DNA from: Dermanyssus gallinae | Taxonomy: Eukaryota; Arthropoda; Arachnida; Mesostigmata; Dermanyssidae | Reading direction: 5' to 3' | DNA: 64,000 nucleotides | NCBI GenBank assembly: GCA_003439945.1 | Contig: QVRM01005378.1 | Coordinates: 1,017,501 to 1,081,500 of the forward strand | Shown here: piece after piece, positions 23,786 through 38,289 of the stretch | How the letters are laid out: each line of letters begins with the position of its first letter | Position numbering within the stretch: the stretch's first letter is position 1 | Notes under the pieces: model-generated | Database searches by the model: none | The model's input: only the letters and a program-made list of their open reading frames with translations | Told to the model about the DNA's origin: nothing | Translations under genes and position numbers: made by a program

Positions 23786-25899
23786 ATGGATCCATTTAAG
23801 GGTCCCGGCTGTGTCCCTCAGTCACCCGGCCCGGCTTTACTCGAAATAGACCCAGACGAGCTGGAGAAGAGAGGAGCGGAACCGGAGACGGAGAAAGACA
23901 CGGGCACAAACAACGACTCGGAGTACGAGAAGAGCACGTCTGCCGCAACGCCGCAGACTCAACGAAAGAGATCGGCAGCAATGGCAATTTCGCCAAACGA
24001 TTCTACTGAGGGCGTAACCGGTCGAACAACAGCCAGCCAAAAGGCCAAAGCGGCAAAGAAAACGCGTGCCGAGGAGGGCCTGCTGGATAGCGCGGGAGGA
24101 TTGTGTGAGCTATTGGAGGTGGTAAAGCTGCTCACGGCGCTGAAAGAAAAACATGTCACTACCCAAACGGACATCAAGGCTGCGATCACTCGCCTCGACA
24201 AATGCACGTGGGAGCTGGAACTAAGACAGAAAGCTAGCGAAGCAGAGCAAGCGAGTTCTTTCAGGCAATTAAAGGAAGCCAACGCCGAACAGACGGCAGA
24301 AGTGCAAAAAATCACGATGCTGGCTAATAGATGGAAGGCAAAGGCAGACGGTCTGGCCAAATAGGTTGAGGATCTAAAAAGACAGAAATCAGCACGCTTA
24401 GAAAGGTTTTTAACACCCGAAAATCTTATATGCAATACGTGCCAGAAAAGGCTAGATAAAGAGCAGCTTGATCTACAAACGGCTAAGCTCATTGAGGAAA
24501 AACTGGCAGCGTTGCCGTCGCTTGAGGACGCTACCAAACTTATTCAGCAAGACTGGCCGGAAGCCACATTCAAAGCCGCCCGCTTTTCGAATGACAGCAT
24601 TACAGCGCCGCTAGTTGGCACCGACCTAGAATTAGACGAGGACAAGCCGGCGGCTCCCAGTAGAAAAACGCGCACTCTGGTTATCGGAGTAACAGGCCCA
24701 GAGGTCTCTCCACAAGGATTCCTGCAGGAACTCCGCAAAACCCTTGAGAGGAGCCACGACAAGACGAACCCGAAACCAGTGGCGCTTTATATAACCCAGG
24801 AGTTGAATATGACGTCGCTCCGAAGAGCCACCGAGGCCTGCTGCCGGCAGGTAGGCTGCTCGGCTGACATCACAAATGAGGGACAGCAAAGGTCCCAGCC
24901 AGACGTAGGTACTATTGGCCCACGGAACGCGCAGACTGAAATGATGTCAGTAAGAATCCGGGCAAAAGAAGGAACTACGGCTAGCGAAATGCTTGACAAA
25001 ATCCGCCCGCTAGTCGGAAAGCCTGAAAATGGTGTGCGAATGGGCCCGTCAGAACCACTCGTGCCGGAGACCTCATCCTCAAGATAGCTTAAGAAAGGGC
25101 TGGCAGTTCCGTCACTTTTGCTGCTGCCCTACGCCAAGGTACCGGGGGACAGGTCGACACCAGAGTGGTCACTGGACCCACTATGACGGTTGTCCTGCGC
25201 GACGTTAACCCTTTCATAAGCGCAAAGGCCATCAAGACAGAGATCCGGAAAACCTTGAATCTCCACGAATCGACTCATATGCGCACAGAGGCTCCGCGAC
25301 CTAACAAGAAAGGCAGCTGGCAATGTCTAGTGACCTTGCCAAAGCAGGAGGCACGAAAGCTTCTGGCGAGGAAAACCTTTAAGTTAGGTGGCTTCAATAA
25401 TAGGCCTGAAGAATGGATCACCTTGCCAACTTGCCATAACTGCCACGACATAGGGCACAAAACCAAGGAATGCAGGAACAATAAAGCCCAGAGCCAGATA
25501 TGCTACAGGTGCGGCGATGCCGGACACGTCGCTCGAGACTGCGAGGCCGAAGCCCCCAAGTGTTATGTATGTGGAAATGTAGGTCACCGTGCCAGATCTA
25601 CAGCATGCCCTAACTACCTCCGAATCTTGACGGAAAGGAAACAAGCAATACATACAGCCAAGCTGGCAGCACAAACTAACAGAAATGGCAAAACTGAGTC
25701 GGCTGCTCAGCAGACGGAGAGCGAGCAGCAAATCTCCCAACAAGTAGAAAGAGGGGAGCAACTGACTGCGGAACAGAAAAAGGCTTTAAGAAAGGAGGCT
25801 CGCCGGAGCAAGACAAACTTAGAGGGATGGACGGAACAGGGTGCTCGTGGAGCCGCTCGGTTTCAAGACACGGACGGACAAACCCTCGCTAACCAATAA
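23786..25899 (+). pseudogene. R1-clade ORF1 (gag-like nucleic-acid-binding protein), broken
   Basis: ATG at 23786 after a purine-rich leader. The N-terminal part is acidic and charged (DPDELEKRGAEPETEKDTG). A probable coiled coil (LRQKASEAEQASSFRQLKE) comes before an in-frame TAG at 24362-24364. The same frame runs on to TAG 25085-25087, then the protein continues in another frame (from about 25093) through VLRDVNPFISAKAIKTEIRK to three CCHC knuckles at 25432-25608: CHNCHDIGHKTKEC, CYRCGDAGHVARDC and CYVCGNVGHRARSTAC, the last with the longer H-x6-C spacing typical of this group. About 700 codons if unbroken. It would coat element RNA. It ends TAA at 25897-25899, two bases before ORF2, suggesting reinitiation. 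Confidence 0.9.
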
Positions 25900-25901
25900 A
25901 G

Positions 25902-28900
25902 ATGGAGATCAACGCAATACAAGTAAACTGTAATAGGAGCAGGCTAGCGCATGTCATGCTAGAGGAAATAGCAGCTAGACGCAAGGCAAGCCTCATTGCT
26001 ATCAGTGAACCAAATAAAGGCAGAGCAAGCACACGAGCAGGTTGGTACACTGATTTAACGCTTAGTGCTACTATCATTTACACCGGCTCCCTACCAATAA
26101 CCAAGCACGGAAAAGGAGTAGGAAACGTGTGGGTAGACGTAGTCAACAAGTGGAGACTATACTCGTGCTACATCAGCCCGAACTGCTCACAGGAGGAATT
26201 TGAAAGGTTTCTTACTGAACTCGGAGACTCAGTACGCGACACCAGTGACAGACTGGGAACCCTACTTACGGGCGACTTTAATGCAGCAAACGTAACATGG
26301 GGATCAAAGAAAACAGATACAAGAGGAAGAACCTTACTTGATTGGGCAGCTAGTCACGACATATACGTGCAGAACAAAGGCAAGGACCCTACTTTTCACA
26401 GGGCTGGCCAATACTCTCATATTGACTTAACGCTTTGTGATGACACGCTGGCTTGTAAAATAGCGGGTTGGAAAGTTCTCACTGAAGAAGAAAACCTCAG
26501 CGATCACTACTGCATAGAGTTCACGTTAGAAGCGCGGACTCCCAGTCCACCCGTAAGCAATAGAACTCGCTACAGGATCTCCGATGAGGAATCCTTTAAG
26601 ACAGAAATCAGCAATGCAATCACCGACGCGGGACTACCCCAAACCCTAGAGGAGCTCCAAGAACTTTTGATAACAGCATGTGCTCGAGCTACGAAGCCCA
26701 TACATCCAAAGCTGGCGAACGTTCAGCCAAAATACTGGTGGAACACGATTATTGCGCAAAAGAGGTCTGACTGCAACAGAGTAAGGCGTAAACTAAAAAA
26801 GCCACACAAGACCCTAGAGGATGAAGCTCAAGCGTTGGTGAACTATCGAAAATGTAGAGCCACATTGAAGCAAGCAATTATTGAGAGCAAGACAAATAGA
26901 TGGCGCAACCTTCTCAAGGAAATTGATGGCAATCCTTGAGGAAAGCCCTACAAGATAATAAAAGGGAGTAACGCACGAAAGCCCAGGGCTGTGCTCACAA
27001 AGGAGCAAATCAGCCAGGGTTTGAACAAGCTCTTCCCAAAACACGCTCGCTTCGACAGGGAGCTATATAACACGTATCAGTAGCAGAGGTACTCAAGGCG
27101 GCGGTTAGACTTAAGCCGGGAAAGACTCCAGGACCAGACGGCATCCCGTCCCTGGCAGTCAAAATATTATTTAAGGAGTATCCGGATCTGGTTGCACAGG
27201 TGTTCACTACAGCGACTAGAAGGGGAAAAATACCTGTAAACTGGAAACGAGCTGAGGTTGTCCTCATCCCCAAAGACAACGGAGGTTTCAGGCCCATATG
27301 CCTACTGAATAACCTGGCGAAAGCATACGAGGCAATCATTGAAGAAAGGCTCAGGGCCTTTGTGGAGAAAAACGGACTCCTTTCGGACTCCCAATATAGA
27401 TTCAGAAAAAAAAAAACGGTCAGTGCTCACTGCAGTCCGTCGAGTTACGGCCAAAACTGACCTCTTACATAATTCAACTATATGCACCAGAGAACTGTTC
27501 CTTCTAGACGTCAGGAACGCCTTTAACAGCCTCTCGTGGAGAACAATACTGGACACGCTAGTAAGGAAAAAGGTCCCACGTTATCTCGTCCAGGTCATTT
27601 CACGATATTTGGAGGACCGAAGTGTTTTCAACTGTGAAGTAGAAATATCAATGACAGCAGGAGTTCCGCAGGGCTCGATCCTGGGTCCTTTGCTGTGGAA
27701 ACTAGCGTACGATGACGTACTCCGCCAGGATAACCTTATACAAGGGGTAGAGATGATCGCATACGCGGATGATCTGGCCATCACAGTTCAGGCAAAGACT
27801 GCAGAAGAATTGGAACTTAACGCTAATAAAACACTAGAGTCTACGAGGAGGTAGATGGACGAAGTCGGCTTGCAATTGCTCCGGAGAAAAGCGAGGCCAT
27901 ACTGCTAACGGGACGGAAGAAGGTGGGTCTTATCAGACTATACCTGGCAGGACAGCAAATAAAGCTGGTCAAGGAGGCCCGGAACTTGGGAATCCGCTTG
28001 GACAAGAGCCTTACGGTCCTTAGCCACCTGAAGATATCCTCGGCAAAGGCGGCCAAGGCGGCTAATTCAAGTGCAAGAATTCTGCCAAACATTCACGTAC
28101 CAAGAGAATGCATGCGCAGGTTGCTAATGTCAGTGCCCGAATCTATAGCGCTATTCGGGTCCCCAGTCTGGCTCAAGGCTTCTTTGAAAACAAAGAAAGC
28201 GAGAGGGATCCTTGGAGGCACTCAGAGAGTGGCGGCCCTCAGGATTACCCAGGCGTATCGTACGGTTAGCACAAACTCTGCTCTCGTGCTGGCAGGAGCT
28301 CTTCTTTGGGACCTGAACGTGGAGAAAGGGCGAGAGCTCTGGGACAACAACTCGAGCAGTAAGGAAGTAGAGCGACAGAAAGCAATGGAAGCATGGCAAG
28401 CCAAATGGGACTCCATTCCTTCTGGAGCACCGGGGCACACTCTCCGATCCCTCATCCCAAACTTCAAAAAATTGATTGAACGACCGGATGGAGAACTAAA
28501 CCATTACCTCACGCAGATCCTTACGGGACATGGGGACTTCCAGACATACCTCTTTCAAATTGGAAAAGCTCCCTCAGCGAGCTGTGTTTACTGCCAATAG
28601 GGAACAGAGGATGGTACGACCCACACTCTCCTAAAGTGCCAGGTACTGAAACAGGCTAGAGCCACAGCAGTTGCAAAACTCAGAAACAAATGGATTATTG
28701 AGGGAGACGGAAGAGGAGCAAACATTCCCGATCCCCCCAGAGGAACCCTTAAGGAGTTCGTAGACTACATATGCGGCACGACTTCAGGATGGAAGCTAGG
28801 AGTAGCTATGGCTACGGTGGTGCTGAAAGAGAAAGGAGCTTTAGGAAGGCTCAGGAGAGCAAAATTTTCCATCCGCTGGGATCGAGTCCCACACTACTCG

Positions 28901-28906
28901 AGATAG
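25902..28906 (+). pseudogene. R1-clade ORF2 (endonuclease and reverse transcriptase), broken
   Basis: ATG at 25902. Residues 1-345 are an APE-type endonuclease with QVNCNRS, ISEPN (E36), LLTGDFNAANVTWGS (D125, N127), HIDLTL and LSDH (200-202), the expected metal and catalytic positions. It is cut by TGA at 26937-26939. RT follows in shifting frames: GKTPGPDGIPSLAVK, GGFRPICLLNNLAKAYE, LDVRNAFNSLSW, GVPQGSILGPLLW and YADD (27762-27773). An A11 run (27406-27416) marks one frameshift; others lie near 27070 and 27850. After the thumb (ARNLGIRLDKSLTVLSHLK) a C-terminal knuckle CVYC...THTLLKC is interrupted by TAG at 28598-28600. The terminal stop is TAG at 28904-28906. Expected full length about 1000 residues. 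Confidence 0.92.
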
Positions 28907-28983
28907 GAATTGGGACCTTCTCCTTTTCTACTCGCAGCAATAGTACGTAAAAGTATTTAACCCTCCTCCATCAAAAAAAAATC

Positions 28984-28993
28984 TAGAAAAAGT
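28984..28993. repeat. 3' target-site duplication of the R1-clade element
   Basis: TAGAAAAAGT follows the A9 tail and two extra bases (TC). Confidence 0.75.
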
Positions 28994-31900
28994 ATTGTTA
29001 TTTAAGTGCCGTGTTGAAAACTGCTCTGTTTAAATATAAGTAAAATATGAATCGTTTGGTAAATTATAGGTGGAATTTTTTTTATATTCATTTATCATTG
29101 ATTAAAGCTGGCCTGCATTTGTTTAGCTTATTTGGATAAGTTTGCTGTTGTACACATAATCCTCTAGATCGGGTGAATGTTGCGCCTACTTTAAGTAACC
29201 GCTAACTTCTCACTATGGTGCGAAACTAGAGATCGTTCGATAAGATTTTTGGAAAGTGTAGACCGCAGTTTTGACGTCTGTGGAAGATGTGATAGGTTAG
29301 AGGATTTTTGGGGCCAGTTGGGAACTTAAGTTTGGTTCGGGCTAGAAGTGCTTCCATTTGGTACATTCCACCGTGGCCAGTATGGCTGGCGTTATAAACT
29401 ATACGACCAAAACTATGTACACAGAGGAAATTATAAGTAAAGCGCACTTTAAACATACACACATAAAGTGTGCGTATAAAAGTCAGCAACATAGTGTGAA
29501 CTAATACGGTTCCAGATGCAGAGAGTGTTTGTGCAGATTTTATATATTCATCACCTAAGCTGCTTTTTTATTTACTAATTCATATTACAATATTGTGTAA
29601 GTGAGTGTGTTAATTTTCAGTCTAGAACAGCCCTGATCTGCACCATGCGGCAAGCGATCCCAGAATTGAGATCGTGCTGGACGTTAATGGAAAGTCTCTA
29701 GCGTAGGAATTGTGCAACTCTTTTGTCCTTAGTAGTTATCTTTAATCATTTGTCCAATTTATGAAGTAGTCTCTCAGTCAGGGGGCCCGTGAAGTGAACC
29801 AAAACCGACCATTGCGGATGAAAGTGAGCCGGTTACGGTAGCGCCCCATATGAGGTTCCGGCCTCGTTCAAAGGAGATGAGAGTCAATAACATTGTTGAA
29901 TTTTTTTAGGGGAATTCTCTACTGACAGCAGAACTGCAGGCGCAGTGAGGCTTAAACAGCAATAGCGTTCGAAACATATACAACATGTACATATAATGCA
30001 GGCAGTGGGACCATGACTAAAACATAGAAATTCGCATATTTACAAAATTAGGACAATTAATGATTACACTTAGCGGAGATAGAGCAGGACAAAATAATAT
30101 GGTGGTGCTTGCCACGCTCTGTGTTAGATTGATGGTTACCTCGAGCCCCACGATAGATGCCGCACAATAGCCCGCGGTTGGTTCAATAGCAGAGTTGGCA
30201 AGAGAAAGATAACATTGTTGTCACACACCTCTCAACGTTTGCTATCATGTATAAATATGTTTGGTACAACTTTCCTTAAGGTCTGTCGATAATAATCAAG
30301 TCCACTTATTCAGAGTGTTCGGTTATAGCAGTCCTCTTATATGTATATATATACATATATATATATACAATATATATATATATATAATCTACTTCGACGG
30401 TGAACTCCGCGATAGATCCAAATGTTCAGTTGTACAATGCTGTACGTAGCAGTATAGCAACCAGTAAGGGTCCAAGGCGAGCAATTGGTGAATGAATATA
30501 TGTATGAACATATATTCATATCTACATATGTATGAGCACCGTTTCACGGTTGGGACGAATAAACGAGCCAATAGACGAGCGCATAGAGTACGACGCACGT
30601 TAACCACGAGCGGTGGCCAATGATGTTCAATGATGTAAGGAAGTGTGCGGGATTCCCCATGGGGTCTTTCGCTCAGGGGAAAACTGCATTTCCCTTTGAC
30701 CGTTTTTACGACATTTTCAATCAGGTGAGGATTCCCGCTTTGTGTAACTTTAAGCCCACCATCTATATACGTACATAGAAAATGATGTCACTTAAAATTC
30801 TGCGTTTATCAATGCACCCACATATGTATGTATAGGATTATATTTATATATATATATATATATATGTTTTCAGTGCTCACACTCTATACGAGATCAAAAC
30901 TGTAGCCATCTCAGCTGAAAATCTTATTATAATAGCTATTATATCGCTAAGCTTCATCACACAAAACTAGACCGGGCAGTCTATTACAAATGCTGCTTTG
31001 GCGGTTCTCCACACAATGAATTCTAACTAGAGTAGTAGTAGTAGTAGTAATAATAAGAATAAACATCGTAATCACTATAATCATAAAGCGATCGTAATCA
31101 TGTTTGCCCTGCCCCTGGAAGTAGGGTAGTGAGAGAGATTCAAGTAAAGCCCCTTTAGGAGCGGAGCGGCGAAAACAACCAGCATGTTCTAAGCGCGTTC
31201 GTTCAAAAGGCTGCATCATAGTCGACTGCCACGACGCGCCAACTTTGCCTGCACGGCGGCTGTTCCTTTGACACGTCGTTGTGTGAAGGCCTTCTGTGGG
31301 CCGTCGTCACTCCCGATAGGGTGCGATGTCAGGTAGCCATTTTATAACGGCCTGTTATCATCTGTGGTAAGCTTTTTCCCCTCCTGTGTCCTCCTGCAAC
31401 GGTAGTGACGATGAGAAGAAAAGCGACAACAATGACGGTAACCACTCCAACAATTATAGCAACAGAACAACAATAGCAAGAACAACAACAGCAACAACAA
31501 CAACAGCAGCAACACCAACAACAACAATTATACCAGCACAACAACAACAACAAATATAACCAGCACAACAACAATAACAACAACAATTATAGCCAGAACA
31601 ACAACAGCAACAACAATAGCGGTGTCAACACAAAACAACCGCGCTAATGGCAAAGCTCATCGCAAATCTTAACAACGCAGCCAAGCCACACCGTGGTACC
31701 GTGCAGTTCAAGCAGTGCAGCTTGAATGAATAAATGCAGAATTACAGTAAGAGTGGAATGAGTCAACGTATGAATCAACCGCTGTTCAAAATTCCTATCT
31801 CCATGTGTAAGATGGGGCGAGGTAGTCGTTGTTGCCGTGTGCGGGGCATTGTTGCATTGCTGGTGGGTTGTGAGAAGGAAGCAGAAAAGGCGTTATTAAG

Positions 31901-32919
31901 GATGGTGATCGGCCATGATGAGAACGATGATACACGTGATGATACTCTTTCGCATTTGTCGCCATGTATCGGCGTGTACTGTAGCGTTGGCCAAGCGCTG
32001 TCAGCGCGGCTAATGCCATTACATACATTCTTTCTTCATTATCCGGTAGTCATTAATTAATCTGTTTGTTTTGTTCGTCCACTTAGTCAATGCTCAGCTC
32101 GTCCATTGTCGGCCAAACGATGAAAGTGTTCGTCAGCCAGGCACGCCAAATCCGACTCGCTAGCGCGCGAGAAACTAAGCACGCGCGTTAACTAGTAGGG
32201 GCTTGGTTATCAGCACGCAGTGATGATATGCTTGACCCACTAGTGACAGCATATCGTAGACATATCATAGACATATCATAGACAGTGATACCAGAAACAG
32301 CAACCCCGAGAGCGGCTAACTGCAGCATTACGACTGGCAGAGCCATCCCATTAGTGACAACACCACTAATGACAGGACACTATGAGGAGAATCATTAGGG
32401 AAAAGCAGCAACGACAACTTCATTTTTTAAACACTACAACAACGTTAAACACGCACACTATGTTAGTTAAAACGGCTGCAACCATACCAACCAATCAAAT
32501 AACAAACAGCGTCTAATTTCATGCAGGGCAGTATACGAAACTTGATTGTTAATAACAACAGCTACTATATAGCTTTCATCGATACACATTACGTTTATTC
32601 ATTACGCATTACAAGAAGATTTTTGCCGCAGGTAACAACGCGTAAACAGCAGCTAATGTTTTGACCTGCAAGCATACACGTGTAAATATTTATATAACTG
32701 TTATACATGTGCATGTGTACCCTCCTCAGCTATTCGAATTGTAAATGAATTAATTGTACTAAATACATTACGCTTATATATATATAGTAATACATGTTTT
32801 CTGTTCTGAGCTAACGTAGAATGCAATTCAACAGATGCAAAGTTTTAGCGTTCAAAATTTTTGAAACACGCTTCTATTGTGTATATTTCGATTTCGAACA
32901 CGCTTCGATTGTGCATATT
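28994..32919. other. Anonymous sequence with microsatellites
   Basis: No gene seen. Holds TA-rich runs at about 30340-30386 and 30848-30865, a (TAG)n run near 31030-31048, and a CAA/CAG-rich tract at 31420-31625 that gives poly-Leu/Cys frames on the opposite strand. 31626-32919 has no structure noticed beyond a tandem CATAGACATAT motif near 32255-32280. Confidence 0.5.
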
Positions 32920-33770
32920 TTAATTTCTTTAAAGAATTTGATAGAGTAAATTATGTGAAGCTTGTACAGAAACTTAGGTACTTGAATGGATACTTGCTCA
33001 TTGTCATGGACTGTTAGTTATAGAGAGTTCTGCGTTCGCGTAAACAAAAACTTTAGTGAATCAGCTGTGCGCCCTTCTGCCGTTCCTCAGGGATCAAGCC
33101 TCGGACTACTTTTGTTTTGCATATTTATGTTAGATTTTAAAAACGTTATCCCCGATTTGATAACCTATAAGCTTTATGCTGATAACGTGAAACTTTACGG
33201 ACCTTTTAACACTGCTAATGAAAGACAGATATTACAGAGTGCGATTGAGGCAGTTTCTAAATGGTGTGTGGATAACGAAATACTTATATCAGTGCCGAAA
33301 CGTGCAATTTTTTAAAAAAGGGAGCCTATAATTAGATGCTGCTTGGAGAGGCTTTCCCTATTTTAACTAGCATTAGGAACCACGGGGTTACGGTGACACC
33401 GGAACTGGATTTTAGCACTCATATCACACAAGTAATCCGACAATCTTGCCTTTTATGTAATACAGCATGTCGCTGTTTTATAATAATTAATAACAGTTTT
33501 TTCATAAGGCTTCATAATAGTTTAGTGTTACGTATTGTTGCGAGGTCTGGCGGCGTTATTTAGACAAGTTCAATTTGGGAACTGCAGTTCAGAGCGGACT
33601 ATCTATCGCATGTACAATCGGATTATAAAATCATCAAATGTATCAAACTAGTATAGCATTCGTGTAAATAATCTAAGAAGCGATAACACCATCTCATTAA
33701 AACAGACTGCCAAAACATGATCCGCTTTGACAAAATAAAGATGCGTTTAATTGAATTAAATTATATCTGA
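32920..33770 (+). mobile_element. LINE family C, RT fragment
   Basis: Frame-shifted RT peptides in order: FFKEFDRVNYVKLVQKLRYL, then (ORF 32986-33315) AVPQGSSLGLLLFCIFMLDF, YKLYADNVKLYGPF and WCVDNEILISVPK, then (33336-33563) HGVTVTPELDFSTHITQVIRQ. This is the palm and thumb of a CR1/Jockey-like non-LTR RT. The catalytic YADD reads YADN and frames change twice, so it is inactive. AATAAAGATG near 33738 may be close to the 3' end. No endonuclease part was found upstream. Confidence 0.8.
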
Positions 33771-33999
33771 GTGGAACGTTGAATAAACAAAACTGTTACA
33801 TCTGGACGATCGAGAACTCTCACATGATTCACGAAGAGCCGTTATATGTGTCATGTGTGAGAGTCTGGGGTGGCTACTGGTCCAAGGAGAGATTCATTGG
33901 ATTGGAGATTACGTTTCGACTTTATGGTGAATGGCAAGCGCTATCGCAGCATGATTCTCAATTATCTTCAGCAGAACTCAGACAAAATAGATGCAACTG

Positions 34000-34880
34000 A
34001 ATTCCACACAGCCAGCCAGACAATTAAGCCTTTTTGAGGGTGAAACGTGTGGGACAGGTAACCTCGCGTAACGGGGGCATTCACTGACCTTCAAGATTGT
34101 GCGATTCAACACCCTTAGACTTTTCGAAAAGGTTAGAAAAAGACGCATTGCCGCACTCACAGTATTGGGAGGTCTCCTATCTCTGTGTAAATAGAGACCC
34201 GAAGCCTGTTGCCGACGTGCTGGGCAAAGGTCGTTTCCATATAGTGTAGTCTCAGATCCAATACGTGAAAAAGTTGACAAAAATTAGTGGTTAGCCACAA
34301 CAGGGTATAAAGTCCGCTGCAGCCAATCGCCCCCGCGGCGAAACTTAAATGCTTTCGATTTCCGCGAATTTATTTGCAGGACCTTGCAATGAAGACGAGT
34401 TTCAACATCGTCGACAATTTGACAAATGGCACTGCGGTCCTGGTGATTCACTTTACTATGTCATCCGTATACATGACGACGGCGTTTCTTTCGCATATGG
34501 GGGGCTAGGTCTTCAATGAGATAGGAAAAAGCCACGCAGCTGAGAGGGTCCTCTTAAAGACCTCTTACATTACACCTCAGTTGCAAGGTGCCCTCGCTCC
34601 TTTACTTTACGGCGATCTTCAAGAAGGAAGCTCGAAAGCACTCGTAGAAGAGAACCTGCGTCCTGTGTACCTCAACTCTTCCTGAACCCGAATCGGCCTG
34701 AAGGTACAACTTGCTCCACCGTTGGAAATAACTTCGAGATAATCAGCGTAGGAGTGTGCTCCGACGCGATACTCCGGCAGAGTTTTGAATCGTCTACGTT
34801 GTCGTAAACCAGGGACGCGCCTACCCTTCCTCAAAAGCGTGATTGCACTCTTCAACGTCCGAAGTTAATCTTAGAAGTCT
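34000..34880 (-). mobile_element. LINE family A, RT-region fragment, minus strand
   Basis: On the minus strand: VMYTDDIVK (YxDD-like RT motif), then VDDVETRLHCKVLQINSRK (typical post-palm segment), then TTTACACAGAGATAGGAGACC and GTGCGGCAATGCGTCTTTTTC, which match TTCACACAGAGGTGAGAGACC and GTGCCGCAGTGCGTCTTTCTG at about 57.6 kb. Homology with that copy fades beyond about 34130. The upstream boundary is approximate. Heavily broken. Confidence 0.6.
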
Positions 34881-35312
34881 TGATTCGTGGGGCAATACAT
34901 GCAAACTTTTTGATCCACCTCATATATATATATATATATATATATGGTCATCCATTAAAATTAGCGGTCTGACCTATTGAGTGTATGTTTGGAAATACGC
35001 GCTCGTTGGCTATATGGAGTTATATTTAATTTCGTTTTATACGGAACTAACGTTCACACCAACCATAGTGGACCCTACACATGAGTCACCACAGTTAAGC
35101 CAAATCAATTGTTGTTAAAGCCTTTTGCACTGACTGCGCTGAGTGAGGTTATGGACAAATAGCGAGAATCTAACAAATATCGGCATGACAGTATTGACTT
35201 GCTTACTGGATCGATATACGTCAAAAATATATTTATTACTATTTAGGTACTGGTTTAAAAACACGCCACATCATCAGATATTGTCGCCTAACTTAAACGG
35301 CATGTATGTATG

Positions 35313-35357
<45 letters not shown>

Positions 35358-36100
35358 CATAAGGGCGCCCGTTACCGCGGGTACCGCGTCGTCAAGTGTT
35401 TTAAACATTCGGCAAGCGATGTAACTTGTGCGATTTTGGCATTTCCAAAACCCACCGAAGTTTTGGTTTACCTGCATGCATCAACGTACAGTACGCAGTG
35501 AGCTGGTCGGCCGACCCACTTTCGTCCAAAAAATAACGCACGGCTCAACTACCTTCAAGGATATACTGCATGTCACGCGTCCAATGTTGTTGAACGTTGA
35601 CGCCTGAATAATGATGACACCGACATTCTGAGCGCGGGGGGGGGGGGCGAACGGAGGAACGAGCACTCGATCCGCCAATCAGCTGCCAACCAGTTGACAG
35701 TTGCTACTGAAGACCCCACCCTGAGGACAAGATCAGTTTTGCGCAGCCATTCCGCCATCAACGAGGCTTTTGTCAGCCGCACAACGACGCCATACGTCAA
35801 TATTCGCCGTCGGTCTGGTCGATCTCCAACCACTATGTCAGCGCGTCAGACTCAACCAGCTGAGGACGCGCATGCTTGGCCTACATCTGCGGCGAATCTA
35901 GCCCCAGCTATACATACCCCCCACTCCTCCGCCGCTCTCCGACATTCCCGCGTTCATCGCGCCTAAGCTGTCATTCTTTTGAAACAGTTGAGCGAATTTG
36001 GCCTGTGACGGCCACCTAAACAGGGCGTAAGCGGGACTTGTCGTGGTATTCAGTATGCCGCACTTGATGACTGCCAAGGCAAAAAAGGCAGCGAGGCTTC

Positions 36101-36138
<38 letters not shown>

Positions 36139-36462
36139 GTTCTGCGTCTCCTATATTTGTATCGCACCCTTAATCTCTCTATTCATCTCTACGCGCGCTC
36201 TCTCTCTTTTTGTCTACTCGATCTGCTTAATATCTTATGGGAAAAGGCTCCAGTTTACCAGGAAGGGTGTGGTGACTCGTGGCCACGGTAGACCTGCAGG
36301 ACCCCCAGGGCCTGCGATTCTGGACGGACTTGATGTCGTGCTGCTGACAACGCACAGCGCATGCATGCATAAGAGAGCTGACAGTATATATATATATATA
36401 TATATATGGCGAGCACTGCCGAGTGTGCAAACGTCTTGTAAATGATTAATAAATCATAATAA
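34881..36462. other. Anonymous sequence with microsatellites
   Basis: (TA)n at 34923-34946, 35315-35353 and 36385-36408; poly(G) near 35637-35647; (CT)n at 36101-36134. ORFs up to 90 codons on both strands are unrecognised. Confidence 0.5.
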
Positions 36463-36476
36463 AATTATATATATAT

Positions 36477-36514
<38 letters not shown>
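36463..36514. repeat. (TA)n microsatellite
   Basis: TA run with an AAAA interruption. Confidence 0.9.
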
Positions 36515-36518
<4 letters not shown>

Positions 36519-36659
36519 ATTTACCTCAAGTTATACAATACGATTAAACTGTTAAATATACATACATGGGACAACGATTTCTTTAAAGCCGATTATTTTT
36601 GTAGTTCTACATACTATAATTTGAATAGAATATGGACGACCTCAGCTAAATGTATTGTT

Positions 36660-37990
<1,331 letters not shown>

Positions 37991-38289
37991 ACAATCAATC
38001 GCTTGTAATTATAATAAAGCCTGTCTATGCAGGCAGCGATTACGATGTAAAACATTGGCGATGCACGTGTGCACAAATCACACCACTAATATTAGTATAT
38101 TAGTAATATGATCGCAATAATTATAGTTATTTACGTTCGTAATGGGCTAAGTTGCCTATGGCACGATATCGTCTAAATGCATCTATCGTCATCGCGTTCT
38201 CGTTACTGGACGTAAATAGGCTTCTCCAGCAGAGGTATATGTACATATAGCAGCAGGGCAATGACAACTACGTTCAACAAATACAATTA
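37991..38289. other. Anonymous AT-rich sequence
   Basis: Nothing supported beyond a small AT palindrome near 38085-38110. Confidence 0.4.

Larger units (their letters stand above)
23125..28983 (+). mobile_element. R1-clade non-LTR retrotransposon, nearly full length
   Basis: About 5.86 kb: 5' UTR (23125-23785), gag-like ORF1 (23786-25899), ORF2 pol (25902-28906), short 3' UTR and an A9 tail followed by TC. A 10-bp TSD flanks it. ORF1 with three CCHC knuckles, ORF2 with APE endonuclease then RT then a C-terminal CCHC, and motifs such as GVPQGSILGPLLWKLAYDDVL and AYADDLAIT fit the R1 clade. Classical R1 elements insert at a fixed 28S rDNA site; neither flank here looks like rDNA. ORF1 is broken once in frame and once by frameshift; ORF2 has two stops and about three frameshifts. 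It is a fairly recent but dead copy that would have moved by target-primed reverse transcription. Confidence 0.92.

Noticed and set aside
35573..35966. Opposing 86- and 90-codon ORFs
   Set aside because: Mutually overlapping, no domain, no repeat support; treated as chance.
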